Of a DNA stretch of 36,507 nucleotides, positions 25,140-33,360 are shown piece after piece. The notes beneath the pieces were generated by a model. The model was given only the letters and a program-made list of their open reading frames with translations, did no database searches and was not told the DNA's origin. The DNA is from Planctomycetota bacterium (GTDB taxonomy: Bacteria; Planctomycetota; Planctomycetia; Pirellulales; Pirellulaceae), in the NCBI GenBank assembly GCA_014584305.1, contig JACTND010000092.1:1-36507 (forward strand). The letters are read 5' to 3'. The stretch's first letter is position 1. Every line of letters starts with the position of its first letter. The translations under genes and the position numbers were made by a program.

Positions 25140-26366
25140 TTAATCCTCTCCGCCCCGCAAGCGCACAATTTCCGCAGCGTCTTTTTCTCCACGGCCGGAG
25201 AGAACGACCAACAGCCGCTGGTGCGACGGACGCTGGCGGGCTTCATGGCAAGCGGCTGCGATGGCATGCGACGTCTCCAATGCGGGGAGGATCCCTTCCA
25301 ATCGGGCCATCAGGTCAAAGGCTGCCAACGCGTCGTTGTCCCCCGCGGCCAGATAACGCACCCGCCCGATCGATTTCCACAAACTGTGTTCCGGACCCAC
25401 GCCCGGATAATCCAACCCAGCCGAAATCGAGTGCACATTGCTCGTTTGGCCATCGTCGTCCTGCAGCACATAACTCAAGCTGCCGTGTAAGACGCCCGGT
25501 TGACCATGCGATAGCGTCGCGGCATGCAACCCGCGCTGATCGCCGGCGCCTCCTGCTTCGACGCCGATCAACTCGACATCCGTGCGGGCCACGAAGGGGT
25601 AAAACATGCCGGCCGCATTGCTGCCGCCACCGACACACGCTAACACGGCATCGGGCAGATTCCCCCAACGCTGCAGGGACTGCTCGATTGCCTCGTGACC
25701 GATCACCGATTGGAAATCGCGGACAATGCGCGGGAAAGGATGCGGTCCGACGACGGAGCCGATGATGTAATGCGTCGATTCGACGCTGCTCATCCAATCG
25801 CGCAGCGCCTCATTGATGGCATCGCGCAACGTCCGTGAACCGCTCTCCACCGCGCGAACTTCGGCCCCCAATAGCTTCATCGCGCGCACATTGGGTTGCT
25901 GACGCCGAATGTCCTCGGCCCCCATGTAAACGACGCATTCCAATCCGAAATGTCCACAGGCCGTCGCCGTCGCTACACCGTGTTGTCCGGCACCGGTTTC
26001 TGCAATCACCCGGCGCTTACCCATTCGCAATGTTAGGAGCGCTTGTCCGAGCGTGTTATTGATCTTGTGCGAACCTGTGTGGTTCAAGTCCTCGCGTTTG
26101 AACCAGATCTCCGCGCCCCCACAATGTTCTGTCAATCGCTGCGCGAAATAGAGCGGCGATGGGCGACCGACGAAATCACCCCACAGTTGGCGCAACTGCT
26201 GTTCAAACGCGCGGTCGGCAATGGCTGCCGAGTACTCTTGCTGCAATTGTTCCAAGGCGGCCATCAACGTCTCGGGGACATAGCGCCCGCCAAACGGCCC
26301 AAAACGGCCACTGGTATCCGGCCAACACGATTCTTTCGCTGGCTCTGGCAATAGTGTTCGCGGCAT
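25140..26366 (-). CDS. trpB: Tryptophan synthase beta chain
   Basis: TrpB joins indole and serine with PLP to make tryptophan. From ATG 26366 ([13 protein letters not shown]) it has 408 residues, the family norm. [17 protein letters not shown] opens the domain, [10 protein letters not shown] gives the PLP Lys101, [14 protein letters not shown] follows, and [12 protein letters not shown] binds the PLP phosphate. The frame is open up to 26510, but the extra 48 residues ([13 protein letters not shown]...) do not fit the family, and a start at 26408 would add only 14 unconserved residues. The GGA at spacing seven favours 26366. No trp leader peptide was recognised upstream. Confidence 0.96.
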   Translation of the reverse strand: MPRTLLPEPAKESCWPDTSGRFGPFGGRYVPETLMAALEQLQQEYSAAIADRAFEQQLRQLWGDFVGRPSPLYFAQRLTEHCGGAEIWFKREDLNHTGSHKINNTLGQALLTLRMGKRRVIAETGAGQHGVATATACGHFGLECVVYMGAEDIRRQQPNVRAMKLLGAEVRAVESGSRTLRDAINEALRDWMSSVESTHYIIGSVVGPHPFPRIVRDFQSVIGHEAIEQSLQRWGNLPDAVLACVGGGSNAAGMFYPFVARTDVELIGVEAGGAGDQRGLHAATLSHGQPGVLHGSLSYVLQDDDGQTSNVHSISAGLDYPGVGPEHSLWKSIGRVRYLAAGDNDALAAFDLMARLEGILPALETSHAIAAACHEARQRPSHQRLLVVLSGRGEKDAAEIVRLRGGED

Positions 26367-26457
26367 GATCCAATTCCGTTGCGGCCCGTAGGGTACGAAA
26401 CTAAACATCTCATTTGGGGACACCCCTAGATTGTCGCCGCATCCTATGTCGATCGTC

Positions 26458-26473
26458 AACGCCGAAAGGCGTT
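26458..26473. other. Perfect small hairpin between trpB and mutM
   Basis: AACGCC-GAAA-GGCGTT forms a six-base stem with a GNRA-type tetraloop on the plus strand. It lies in the divergent space between trpB and mutM. No T-run follows, so it is not an ordinary terminator. Function unknown. Confidence 0.3.
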
Positions 26474-26557
26474 CTCCTGAGGGATCGCATGGTTGACGGC
26501 ACGTTGACAACTCGTTCGTCGCCTGAAATCTTGATGATCGGGAGATGAATCAACGCT

Positions 26558-27412
26558 ATGCCCGAACTGCCCGAAGTCGAAACGATGTGTCGCGGGATCG
26601 CCTCCGTCGTTGGCGCCAAAGTCGTCGCTGTGCCCAAACCCCAGTGTCGGCGCCGCCCGATTGCGATTTCCCCGCCCTGGCCGCAATTGAAGGGGCGTTT
26701 GGTCAATCAGCGCGTAGCCGCTGTAGAACGGCTGGGAAAGCGGGTGATCATGCGCCTAGCATCCAGCGATCGCCTGGTTTTCGAGCCGCGCATGACGGGA
26801 CTGGTCTTATTGGACGATCCCCCAACGAAGGAACACATCCGCTTGTTGTTGGAATTACGACACGGCCGCTACCATATGCGATTGCGATTTTGGGACCAGC
26901 GCGGATTGGGTCGAGTCTCGCTCGTGAATGCCGACCTTTGGTTGCCGTGGTTGGACGATGTGCAGCTCGGTCCCGATGCGTTGACGTTGACCCTCGCAGC
27001 GTTGCCGGAGCGATTGGCGAGGTCGTCTCGCGAGATCAAAGTGGCCTTGTTGGACCAACGAGCCCTCGCCGGAATCGGCAATCTCTACGCCAGCGAAATA
27101 TTGCACGTCGCGGGAATCCATCCCCAACTTCGCTGCCATCAACTCGGGGATGGCGAATGGCAACGCCTTCACAAGGCGCTGCGGCGCGTATTGTCACAAG
27201 CTATCCGTTTCGAGGGCTCGACGTTGTCGGATGGAACGTATCGGAACGCACTGAATCAAGCGGGCAGCTATCAGAATCACCACCGCGTCTATGATCGCGC
27301 CGGGCAAAGGTGCCGAACATGCAAGGTGGCTGTCATTTGCCGCATAGTCCAGGCCCAACGGAGTACATTTTTCTGTCCGAATTGCCAAACGGCGCGCGTT
27401 GGCGAGCGATGA
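26558..27412 (+). CDS. mutM: Formamidopyrimidine-DNA glycosylase
   Basis: MutM (Fpg) excises 8-oxoguanine and formamidopyrimidines and nicks the abasic site. It has 284 residues. The start must be this ATG because Pro2 is the nucleophile and Glu3 the partner (MPELPEVE). Lys61 lies in the VERLGKR hairpin, QRALAGIGNLYASEIL is the helix-two-turn-helix, and the zinc finger has Cys252, Cys255, Cys273 and Cys276, with Arg268 before it. Nei-type enzymes also begin with Pro-Glu but usually differ in the finger. It is transcribed away from trpB. Confidence 0.95.
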   Translation: MPELPEVETMCRGIASVVGAKVVAVPKPQCRRRPIAISPPWPQLKGRLVNQRVAAVERLGKRVIMRLASSDRLVFEPRMTGLVLLDDPPTKEHIRLLLELRHGRYHMRLRFWDQRGLGRVSLVNADLWLPWLDDVQLGPDALTLTLAALPERLARSSREIKVALLDQRALAGIGNLYASEILHVAGIHPQLRCHQLGDGEWQRLHKALRRVLSQAIRFEGSTLSDGTYRNALNQAGSYQNHHRVYDRAGQRCRTCKVAVICRIVQAQRSTFFCPNCQTARVGER

Positions 27413-27488
27413 CGCTTGCGGTAAACTAACCGCAGCAGCAGCGCTCGATTCCGCTGACAAACAGAACTTTCATTGACAAGGCCGTAGT

Positions 27489-28358
27489 ATGCGTTGGAAA
27501 GGTCGGGAACGAAGTCAAAACGTGGAAGATCGCCGGGGGATTTCACCGGCCGCGGCCATCGGCGGCGGCGGGATCGGAGTCCTCGTCATTATCTTGATCG
27601 GTGCGCTCTTCGGCGTCCGCCCCGATCAGTTGTTGGGACTTCTCAACCAGGCACAGCAGGGCCAAGTAGTACAGCCGGGTCAGGCGGCGCCCGGCAAGGA
27701 CGACGACACCCGCGAGTTTATTGAAGTCGTTTTGCGGGACACAGAAAAAGTCTGGGACAAAATTTTTCGCCAGCACGTCGATGGAGCCTATCCGGCGCCA
27801 ACGCTTGTGCTTTTTGACTCAGATTCCGTCGAATCGGGTTGCGGGCGAGCCCCCGCCGCGGCCGGGCCGTTTTATTGTCCGGCCGACCAGAAAATCTACA
27901 TCAACCCGATTTTCTTTGTCGAGTTGGAGCGGCGGCACCGTGCACCGGGCGAGTTCGCCCGCGCCTATGTGATCGCTCATGAAGTCGCCCATCACGTGCA
28001 GCGGGTTCTTGGCTTGGACGACCCCGTCAACCGCACCCGCCAGCGCGGCAATGAGCGCGAGACTAATCGGATGTCGGTCCGATTGGAATTGCAGGCGGAT
28101 TATCTGGCGGGCGTCTGGGCACACCACGCGCACCGCTTCGATAACATCCTCGAGCCGGGCGATATCGACGCGGCAATTAACGCAGCGCAACAGATCGGCG
28201 ATGATGTCTTGATGAAACAATCGACAGGAATGGTCATTCCGGAACGCTACACGCACGGCACTGCCGCGCAGCGCGCCCGTTGGTTCAAACGAGGTTTTCA
28301 AACCGGTGATTTTTTGGGCTGTAAACAGCTCTTTGAAATGGCCTATGAAGACCTCTGA
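27489..28358 (+). CDS. YpfJ-type neutral zinc metallopeptidase
   Basis: This 289-residue protein has one N-terminal membrane segment (residues of about 20-42, AAAIGGGGIGVLVIILIGALFGV), a linker rich in Gln and Gly, and a zinc-peptidase domain containing His164-Glu165 and His168 in YVIAHEVAHHVQ. GCGRAPAAAGPFYCPADQKIYI and LELQADYLAGVWAHH are hallmarks of the YpfJ/KPN_01571 family, with a likely third ligand in the latter. The Arg-rich N-terminus and single anchor suggest the domain lies outside the cytoplasm. Its substrate is unknown. The gene follows mutM by 76 bases. Confidence 0.9.
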   Translation: MRWKGRERSQNVEDRRGISPAAAIGGGGIGVLVIILIGALFGVRPDQLLGLLNQAQQGQVVQPGQAAPGKDDDTREFIEVVLRDTEKVWDKIFRQHVDGAYPAPTLVLFDSDSVESGCGRAPAAAGPFYCPADQKIYINPIFFVELERRHRAPGEFARAYVIAHEVAHHVQRVLGLDDPVNRTRQRGNERETNRMSVRLELQADYLAGVWAHHAHRFDNILEPGDIDAAINAAQQIGDDVLMKQSTGMVIPERYTHGTAAQRARWFKRGFQTGDFLGCKQLFEMAYEDL

Positions 28359-28436
28359 GCACGTGCTGCTCGAAACAACGTTTTCGATCCATAACTACCG
28401 GTAAGCGCCCCAACGTCCAACGAGTCCACGATATTC

Positions 28437-29384
28437 ATGAATACGATTTTCCGCGGCGTCATGCCCGCGCTGATGACTCCTTGCGACCAGCGGGGCGAAC
28501 CTAATTTCGAACAGCTCGTGGCTACCGGCCAGGACTTGGTACGTCAGGGAATGCGCGCGGTCGTCTATTGTGGGTCGATGGGTGATTGGCCACTGTTGAC
28601 CGATCAACAAAGACAAACCGGTGTGGCGCAATTAATCGCGGCCGGGTTGCCGGTTGTCGTCGGCACGGGCGCACTGAACACGAAACAAGCAGCCGCGCAC
28701 GCCGCACACGCGCGGCGCTTAGGGGCCGCCGGGCTGATGGTGATTCCCCGCGTCTTGTCGCGCGGGAGTTCGGCGGCCGCGCAGCGAATACACTTCGCGG
28801 AGATTCTGCGGGCCGCTGACGGATTGCCCGCCGTGATCTACAACAGTCCCTACTACGGCTTCGAGACCAAGGCGGATTTGTTCTTTGAACTCCGAAGTCA
28901 GTTCCCCAATTTGGTCGGCTTCAAAGAATTCGGCGGAGCGTCGTCGCTTAGTTACGCCGCGGAACATATCGTCGGGGGCGATCTCAATGTGATCTTGATG
29001 GTGGGTGTCGATACCCAAGTGTATCACGGCTACCTCCATTGCGGGGCGCAAGGGGCAATCACTGGCGTCGGCAATGCGTTGCCGCGCGAAGTGTTGCGTT
29101 TGGTGGAACTGTGCCAACGCGCCGTCGATGGCTGCCCACAGTCGCGTCAATGGGCCAAGGAACTGAACGAGGCTTTGCACGTTCTGTCCACTTTCGATGA
29201 GGGGCCCGATTTGGTGTTGTATTACAAACAGTTGATGGTCTTGGAAGGACATACCGAGTACGAGCATCCGGTCTTTTCCTTCGATCGATTGAGTGACAGC
29301 CAATGCGCATTCTTGACCGATCAATGGAAACGGTTCCGCGCCTGGTGGGCGCACTGGCCCGGGGCAACTGCGCAGAAGGTTTGA
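28437..29384 (+). CDS. DapA-family (dihydrodipicolinate synthase-like) aldolase/lyase
   Basis: This 315-residue TIM-barrel enzyme has the Schiff-base Lys163 (LVGFKEFGG) and the catalytic Tyr135 (VIYNSPYYG) at the positions typical of DapA, N-acetylneuraminate lyase and related aldolases. The GSMGDWPLL segment replaces the GTTGE phosphate/substrate loop of true DapA, and the reduced similarity there and in the C-terminal half suggests a keto-acid other than aspartate semialdehyde-pyruvate. The substrate cannot be told from sequence. No pathway neighbour is present. Confidence 0.8.
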   Translation: MNTIFRGVMPALMTPCDQRGEPNFEQLVATGQDLVRQGMRAVVYCGSMGDWPLLTDQQRQTGVAQLIAAGLPVVVGTGALNTKQAAAHAAHARRLGAAGLMVIPRVLSRGSSAAAQRIHFAEILRAADGLPAVIYNSPYYGFETKADLFFELRSQFPNLVGFKEFGGASSLSYAAEHIVGGDLNVILMVGVDTQVYHGYLHCGAQGAITGVGNALPREVLRLVELCQRAVDGCPQSRQWAKELNEALHVLSTFDEGPDLVLYYKQLMVLEGHTEYEHPVFSFDRLSDSQCAFLTDQWKRFRAWWAHWPGATAQKV

Positions 29385-29403
29385 TTCGGAATCCCGTCGA
29401 GCG

Positions 29404-30330
29404 TTAGCTGACCAACCCCTTCGTCACCAACATGAAAACGTCCTCCAGCGTCGGTTCCTTCTCGGCAAAGGCCTTCACTTCGACGTCGGCCGCGATCAAC
29501 TGTCGCAAGAGTTGGCTGTTGTCGTGGTCGGGTGAGTCAAACTCGATACTCACGCGATCGCCATCGATTTCCACATCGCGAACTTGAGGGTTGGAGCGAA
29601 TGAGGCGGAGTCCCTCCTCCATGTTGCGTCCAAACCGGGCCAGCACGATCGCATTGCGGCGAATCTGCCGATAGACGTCCTCCATGGGGCCCGTCAACAA
29701 CATCTGCCCCCGTTCTATAATGCCGATCGAGGTGCAGCAATCAGCCAACTCGGTCAGAATGTGGCTGGAAATCAGGATCGTTTTTCCCATCCGCCGCAGT
29801 TCTTTGAGTAGGGCCTTGACCTCGATCCGCGCGCGGGGATCCAAGCCACTCGTCGGTTCGTCCAAAATCAACACCGGGGGATCATGCACCAGCGTTTTGG
29901 CCAAACACAGACGTTGCTTCATGCCCCGCGACAAGCCGTTGACGTAATCGTTTCGTTTATGGGTCAAATCGAGCAATTCCAGCACATCGGGAAGGATCCG
30001 TTTTCGCTGCGTGCTGCTCATTTGATAGGCGACGGCAAAAAAGTCGAGAAACTCCCACACTTTCATGCCATCATAGACACCGAAGTCATCGGGCATGTAA
30101 CCGATACTGCGGCGGACATCCAACGGTGCGCGAGAGACACTGAAGCCATTGACCTCGGCATCTCCCCGCGAAGCGCGCAACAGCGTGGCCAAAAATCGAA
30201 TCGTGGTGCTCTTGCCCGCGCCGTTCGGGCCGATAAAGCCGTACATTTCCCCTTGCTGGATCGATAAACTGATCTGGCCCACCGCCGTAAAATCGCCGTA
30301 GTCTTTGCCAAATTCACGGACTGCGATCAC
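29404..30330 (-). CDS. ABC transporter ATP-binding protein
   Basis: This 308-residue ATPase has Walker A GPNGAGKST (Lys40), a signature LSRGMKQR (133-140, in place of LSGGQ) and Walker B VLILDEP (Glu158), followed by an H-loop region (ISSHI). Its closest type is the ABC-2/GldA or multidrug family. The C-terminal extension of some 80 residues (ARFGRNMEEGLRLIRS) is regulatory in relatives. The start ATG overlaps the stop of the 1000-residue protein by ATGA, so the two are translationally coupled. No ABC permease gene lies in the window. Confidence 0.9.
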   Translation of the reverse strand: MIAVREFGKDYGDFTAVGQISLSIQQGEMYGFIGPNGAGKSTTIRFLATLLRASRGDAEVNGFSVSRAPLDVRRSIGYMPDDFGVYDGMKVWEFLDFFAVAYQMSSTQRKRILPDVLELLDLTHKRNDYVNGLSRGMKQRLCLAKTLVHDPPVLILDEPTSGLDPRARIEVKALLKELRRMGKTILISSHILTELADCCTSIGIIERGQMLLTGPMEDVYRQIRRNAIVLARFGRNMEEGLRLIRSNPQVRDVEIDGDRVSIEFDSPDHDNSQLLRQLIAADVEVKAFAEKEPTLEDVFMLVTKGLVS

Positions 30331-33329
30331 TCGTCGTTTTCTCCTTCGAGTAGCAAGGACTCGAGCCTGCGGCGATCGTCGGATCCCTGTTCATCGAGCA
30401 ACGCGTCCAAGTCGGATTGTCTAGCGAAATCGAACAGCGTGTTGGTGTCCGGTTGTGCCGCCGGCCATTCTCCGAATTGCAAGTGGACCACTACCAATGT
30501 GCCTTGCCGCGACCGCGTCGGCAGCGGTGTCAGCCGTTGAGAACCAACGGGATCATCAACCCGGGCTAACAGACGCATTTCGCCCACGGCCAATTGCAAC
30601 TGATCGGCCACGACATCGAAAATCGGCCCTAAATTCACCGCAGACTGCGTTTCACGCAATTTCACTAGGGAATAGACGTCCAAGAACTCGCGAAACGATA
30701 GTCTAACCGACTTCGGCTCCGTACTGCTGTACGCACGCTGAGGATACTTGCGAACCAGCATTTTCGAGAAGGAGTCAGCGATACGAGCGATCTCGCGATG
30801 TGCTAAAAGTTGGCGTAACGACAAAAGACCTGCGAGCGGATCGTTGTCTCGGCGCGGAGCGTTGTTGCCATCCTCGGTCGCGGCAAGGAGATCGTCGGAC
30901 AGTCGCGCATCGGCAGCAGCTTGAGCGACGTCCAGCCACACCTTGCGACAATAGTGGTAGTCACTGACGAGGCTGGGTTCACTGCGCCACGAGTTATAAA
31001 GATTATTCGAAGCTAGAGTGATAAACTCCAACGCTCGCGTCTGGCCAGGCTCAAAGCGGCCCAGCCAAGCCAATCGATAGCTGTCATCCGTCTCGCGCCA
31101 GACGACACCCGCCGACTGCAAATCCAATTGCGACCGATTCGCCAAAGTCCAGGTTTCTGCTTGTGAAAAGACTTGAATGGCACCCGCCAGCTCCACAAAA
31201 TCTTCTTCGTGAGTCATTCCTGTCGAGTTCGACTGCACGAGGATATTGCGAAATTGGTGAGCGGCGCCGCGCCGCAATTGTATCGGTTGCGCGTTTAGCG
31301 TTTCGGCTGTCGGCGTCGCGCGGTAGGAGAACGGCGCCGCCAAACCACTATTCGTTGGAAAATCGATAGTGAACCGCGTCGATAACGACGAATACAATCC
31401 AGTGTATTGCGTCAAATGACCGCGCGGATATCCGCCGTGCAGTTCCAACACACCGACTTTCGTTTCGCTCCGGACGAATCCAATATCGAGTTGCGCCGAG
31501 CGGACAACAACAAAGGTGCCCACCACCGCGAGGACGGGCATCGCAACCCATGCCCATTCGACGCGGCCGATCACCTTGAAAAATCCCCAATTCACGAGGG
31601 CGAGCACGGCCAAGTATCCCAACAATATGCGGAGCACAAATTTCCGCGTCGGCGGTGTGATCCCGGCAGCATTGGCCAAAATCTCTCGGGCTGCCAACGC
31701 GATCCCTTTGTGGTCGTTCCATCCTCCCGTTCCAGCCTGATCGTCACTGTCAAAGCCGCCGAAGAACCGGTTGTCCGAAAGATTGCGCTTCAACGATCCC
31801 GGCAAAACAAAATACGACAACGGTTCGTCGTCCGGCAAGCGGCCCTGAAACCTCCCAGCAGAATGCGTAGATGCGTCGGAGAGCGGCATGTGCCAATCGA
31901 TATGTGGCGCAGTTCCCGCATGACTCAGGTCCCGACTGATGAAACGCAATGTCGAGGCCACCAAGGGGTCGAAAATCAACGAGGAGTCATTGTCGCGCCA
32001 GCGAAAGCTCAACTCATCCCAATCGCTCTTTGCAAATACTCGCGGCGGTCGGCGGAAAAGGGCACCGTGGACAAACCCAGAAAAGCTCTGCCACGCCCGT
32101 ACCCGCCGATCCCGCAAATCGAGGCCCGTCAATACAATCCTGCCGCGCCCCACGGGCCGCTCGGCAACGAGGCCTCCAGTCCCCGCGACGAAGCGCCCCT
32201 CTCTCCGCAACAGCAAATCGACTCCCAACATCGGCGCGGATTCAGGGATGGATAGCTCGCGCCGCCGCGCCGGATCCTTCTCCAAGGGGATCGACCAATA
32301 TGCGTTGAGTTCTTTCAGATCAGCGTCGGATATATTCCGTGTTCCGGTCATTTCGGCGGGCAACAATGAGTCCACGAAGCTGCCCCGCAACCATTGCATA
32401 GAAGTCGGCCCGTTAATCACCAATTGGCCGCCGAAATGCAACCAATCGAGCAGCGCCTGCTGCTGCGCTGCGTCGAGATCCTGAGGCGAAAAATCGTCCC
32501 ACACCAGGTAGGCAATCGAGGTCCAAGCCAACGCACTGCGCGGCAAGGGGAGCGGGTAGTTCGGTGTCGGCAATACCACGTTATAAAACGCCGGAGCTAC
32601 CGAAGCGCCCAAAACGGGTATGGCCACCGCATCGATCAAGCGGAGAACGCGGAAACTCTCCGGCGCCCGAGACACGACCAGAATGTGGTTTTGAAACGGC
32701 TGCAAGACTTGAACCGGTTGGGTTTCGGTATGTACCGACAGGCCGGCAGCAGTCAACAAATCGAGCCGCACGGTGACCGCCGTGGCTTTCTCCTTGCGAA
32801 TCGGGAGGAAGACCAAGGTTTCCAGCACCTTGTCTTCTTCCTTGGGCAGAGAGGCCGCGCGGGTCGTGCGGATATAAAACGGTGTGCCCGGCACGGCCAC
32901 CGGTTGAAAGTTGGCCGAAGTCACCGCATAGGTCGCCAACTCAACGTTCATGTCGCTCGTGTTGGACACGATCGGCAGCTGAGCCACGGCCCAATGTCCC
33001 GGCTTGGCACGATTCCATTCGGCTTGACGCTCGAAAACACCAGGTAACAACACCGGAGGCTTCGTTTCGATGTTGGGCTTCGGCTTTGCGGTTTTCTTCT
33101 CTTCCTCGGTATCCTGTTGTGTCTGAGACGCTTGCTGGGCGGCACTTCCGGAATCGCTTCGGCAGCCGCCGAATCCCAGCGAAATCAACAGACATACGAA
33201 CAAAGGCAACCATCCCAGTGATCTCAGGGAGTACCATCGTGGGCGGCCATCATCGCGCACAGAATTCAATTCTCGATGGTTTACTGAACAGGACATGCGG
33301 TAACTTTGGTTAACGCCCCAGTCGCACAT
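30327..33329 (-). CDS. Large membrane-anchored protein with GATase-like region
   Basis: This 1000-residue protein has a hydrophobic N-terminal segment ending in a possible lipobox (LISLGFGGC, Cys56). A Lys-rich, Pro-rich linker follows (EEEKKTAKPKPNIETKPP). Around residues 270-306 IAYLVWDDFSPQDLDAAQQQALLDWLHFGGQLVINGP looks like the GATase1/ThuA-like fold found in GldG-type partner proteins of ABC transporters. Two membrane helices lie near 563-583 and 588-608, with an extracytoplasmic-looking C-terminal half. There is no Walker motif and no ABC permease signature. It sits between the FHA-cyclase and the ABC ATPase, overlapping the latter, so it probably works with it at the membrane. A start at 33296 (989 residues) is possible; neither start has a clear Shine-Dalgarno. 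Confidence 0.75.
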   Translation of the reverse strand: MCDWGVNQSYRMSCSVNHRELNSVRDDGRPRWYSLRSLGWLPLFVCLLISLGFGGCRSDSGSAAQQASQTQQDTEEEKKTAKPKPNIETKPPVLLPGVFERQAEWNRAKPGHWAVAQLPIVSNTSDMNVELATYAVTSANFQPVAVPGTPFYIRTTRAASLPKEEDKVLETLVFLPIRKEKATAVTVRLDLLTAAGLSVHTETQPVQVLQPFQNHILVVSRAPESFRVLRLIDAVAIPVLGASVAPAFYNVVLPTPNYPLPLPRSALAWTSIAYLVWDDFSPQDLDAAQQQALLDWLHFGGQLVINGPTSMQWLRGSFVDSLLPAEMTGTRNISDADLKELNAYWSIPLEKDPARRRELSIPESAPMLGVDLLLRREGRFVAGTGGLVAERPVGRGRIVLTGLDLRDRRVRAWQSFSGFVHGALFRRPPRVFAKSDWDELSFRWRDNDSSLIFDPLVASTLRFISRDLSHAGTAPHIDWHMPLSDASTHSAGRFQGRLPDDEPLSYFVLPGSLKRNLSDNRFFGGFDSDDQAGTGGWNDHKGIALAAREILANAAGITPPTRKFVLRILLGYLAVLALVNWGFFKVIGRVEWAWVAMPVLAVVGTFVVVRSAQLDIGFVRSETKVGVLELHGGYPRGHLTQYTGLYSSLSTRFTIDFPTNSGLAAPFSYRATPTAETLNAQPIQLRRGAAHQFRNILVQSNSTGMTHEEDFVELAGAIQVFSQAETWTLANRSQLDLQSAGVVWRETDDSYRLAWLGRFEPGQTRALEFITLASNNLYNSWRSEPSLVSDYHYCRKVWLDVAQAAADARLSDDLLAATEDGNNAPRRDNDPLAGLLSLRQLLAHREIARIADSFSKMLVRKYPQRAYSSTEPKSVRLSFREFLDVYSLVKLRETQSAVNLGPIFDVVADQLQLAVGEMRLLARVDDPVGSQRLTPLPTRSRQGTLVVVHLQFGEWPAAQPDTNTLFDFARQSDLDALLDEQGSDDRRRLESLLLEGENDE

Positions 33330-33360
33330 AGTATGGTTGCGGAACTATTACGCGCGGATC

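Noticed and set aside
26367-26510. N-terminal extension of trpB
   Set aside because: Added residues are not TrpB-like, and the 408-residue protein from 26366 is of normal length.
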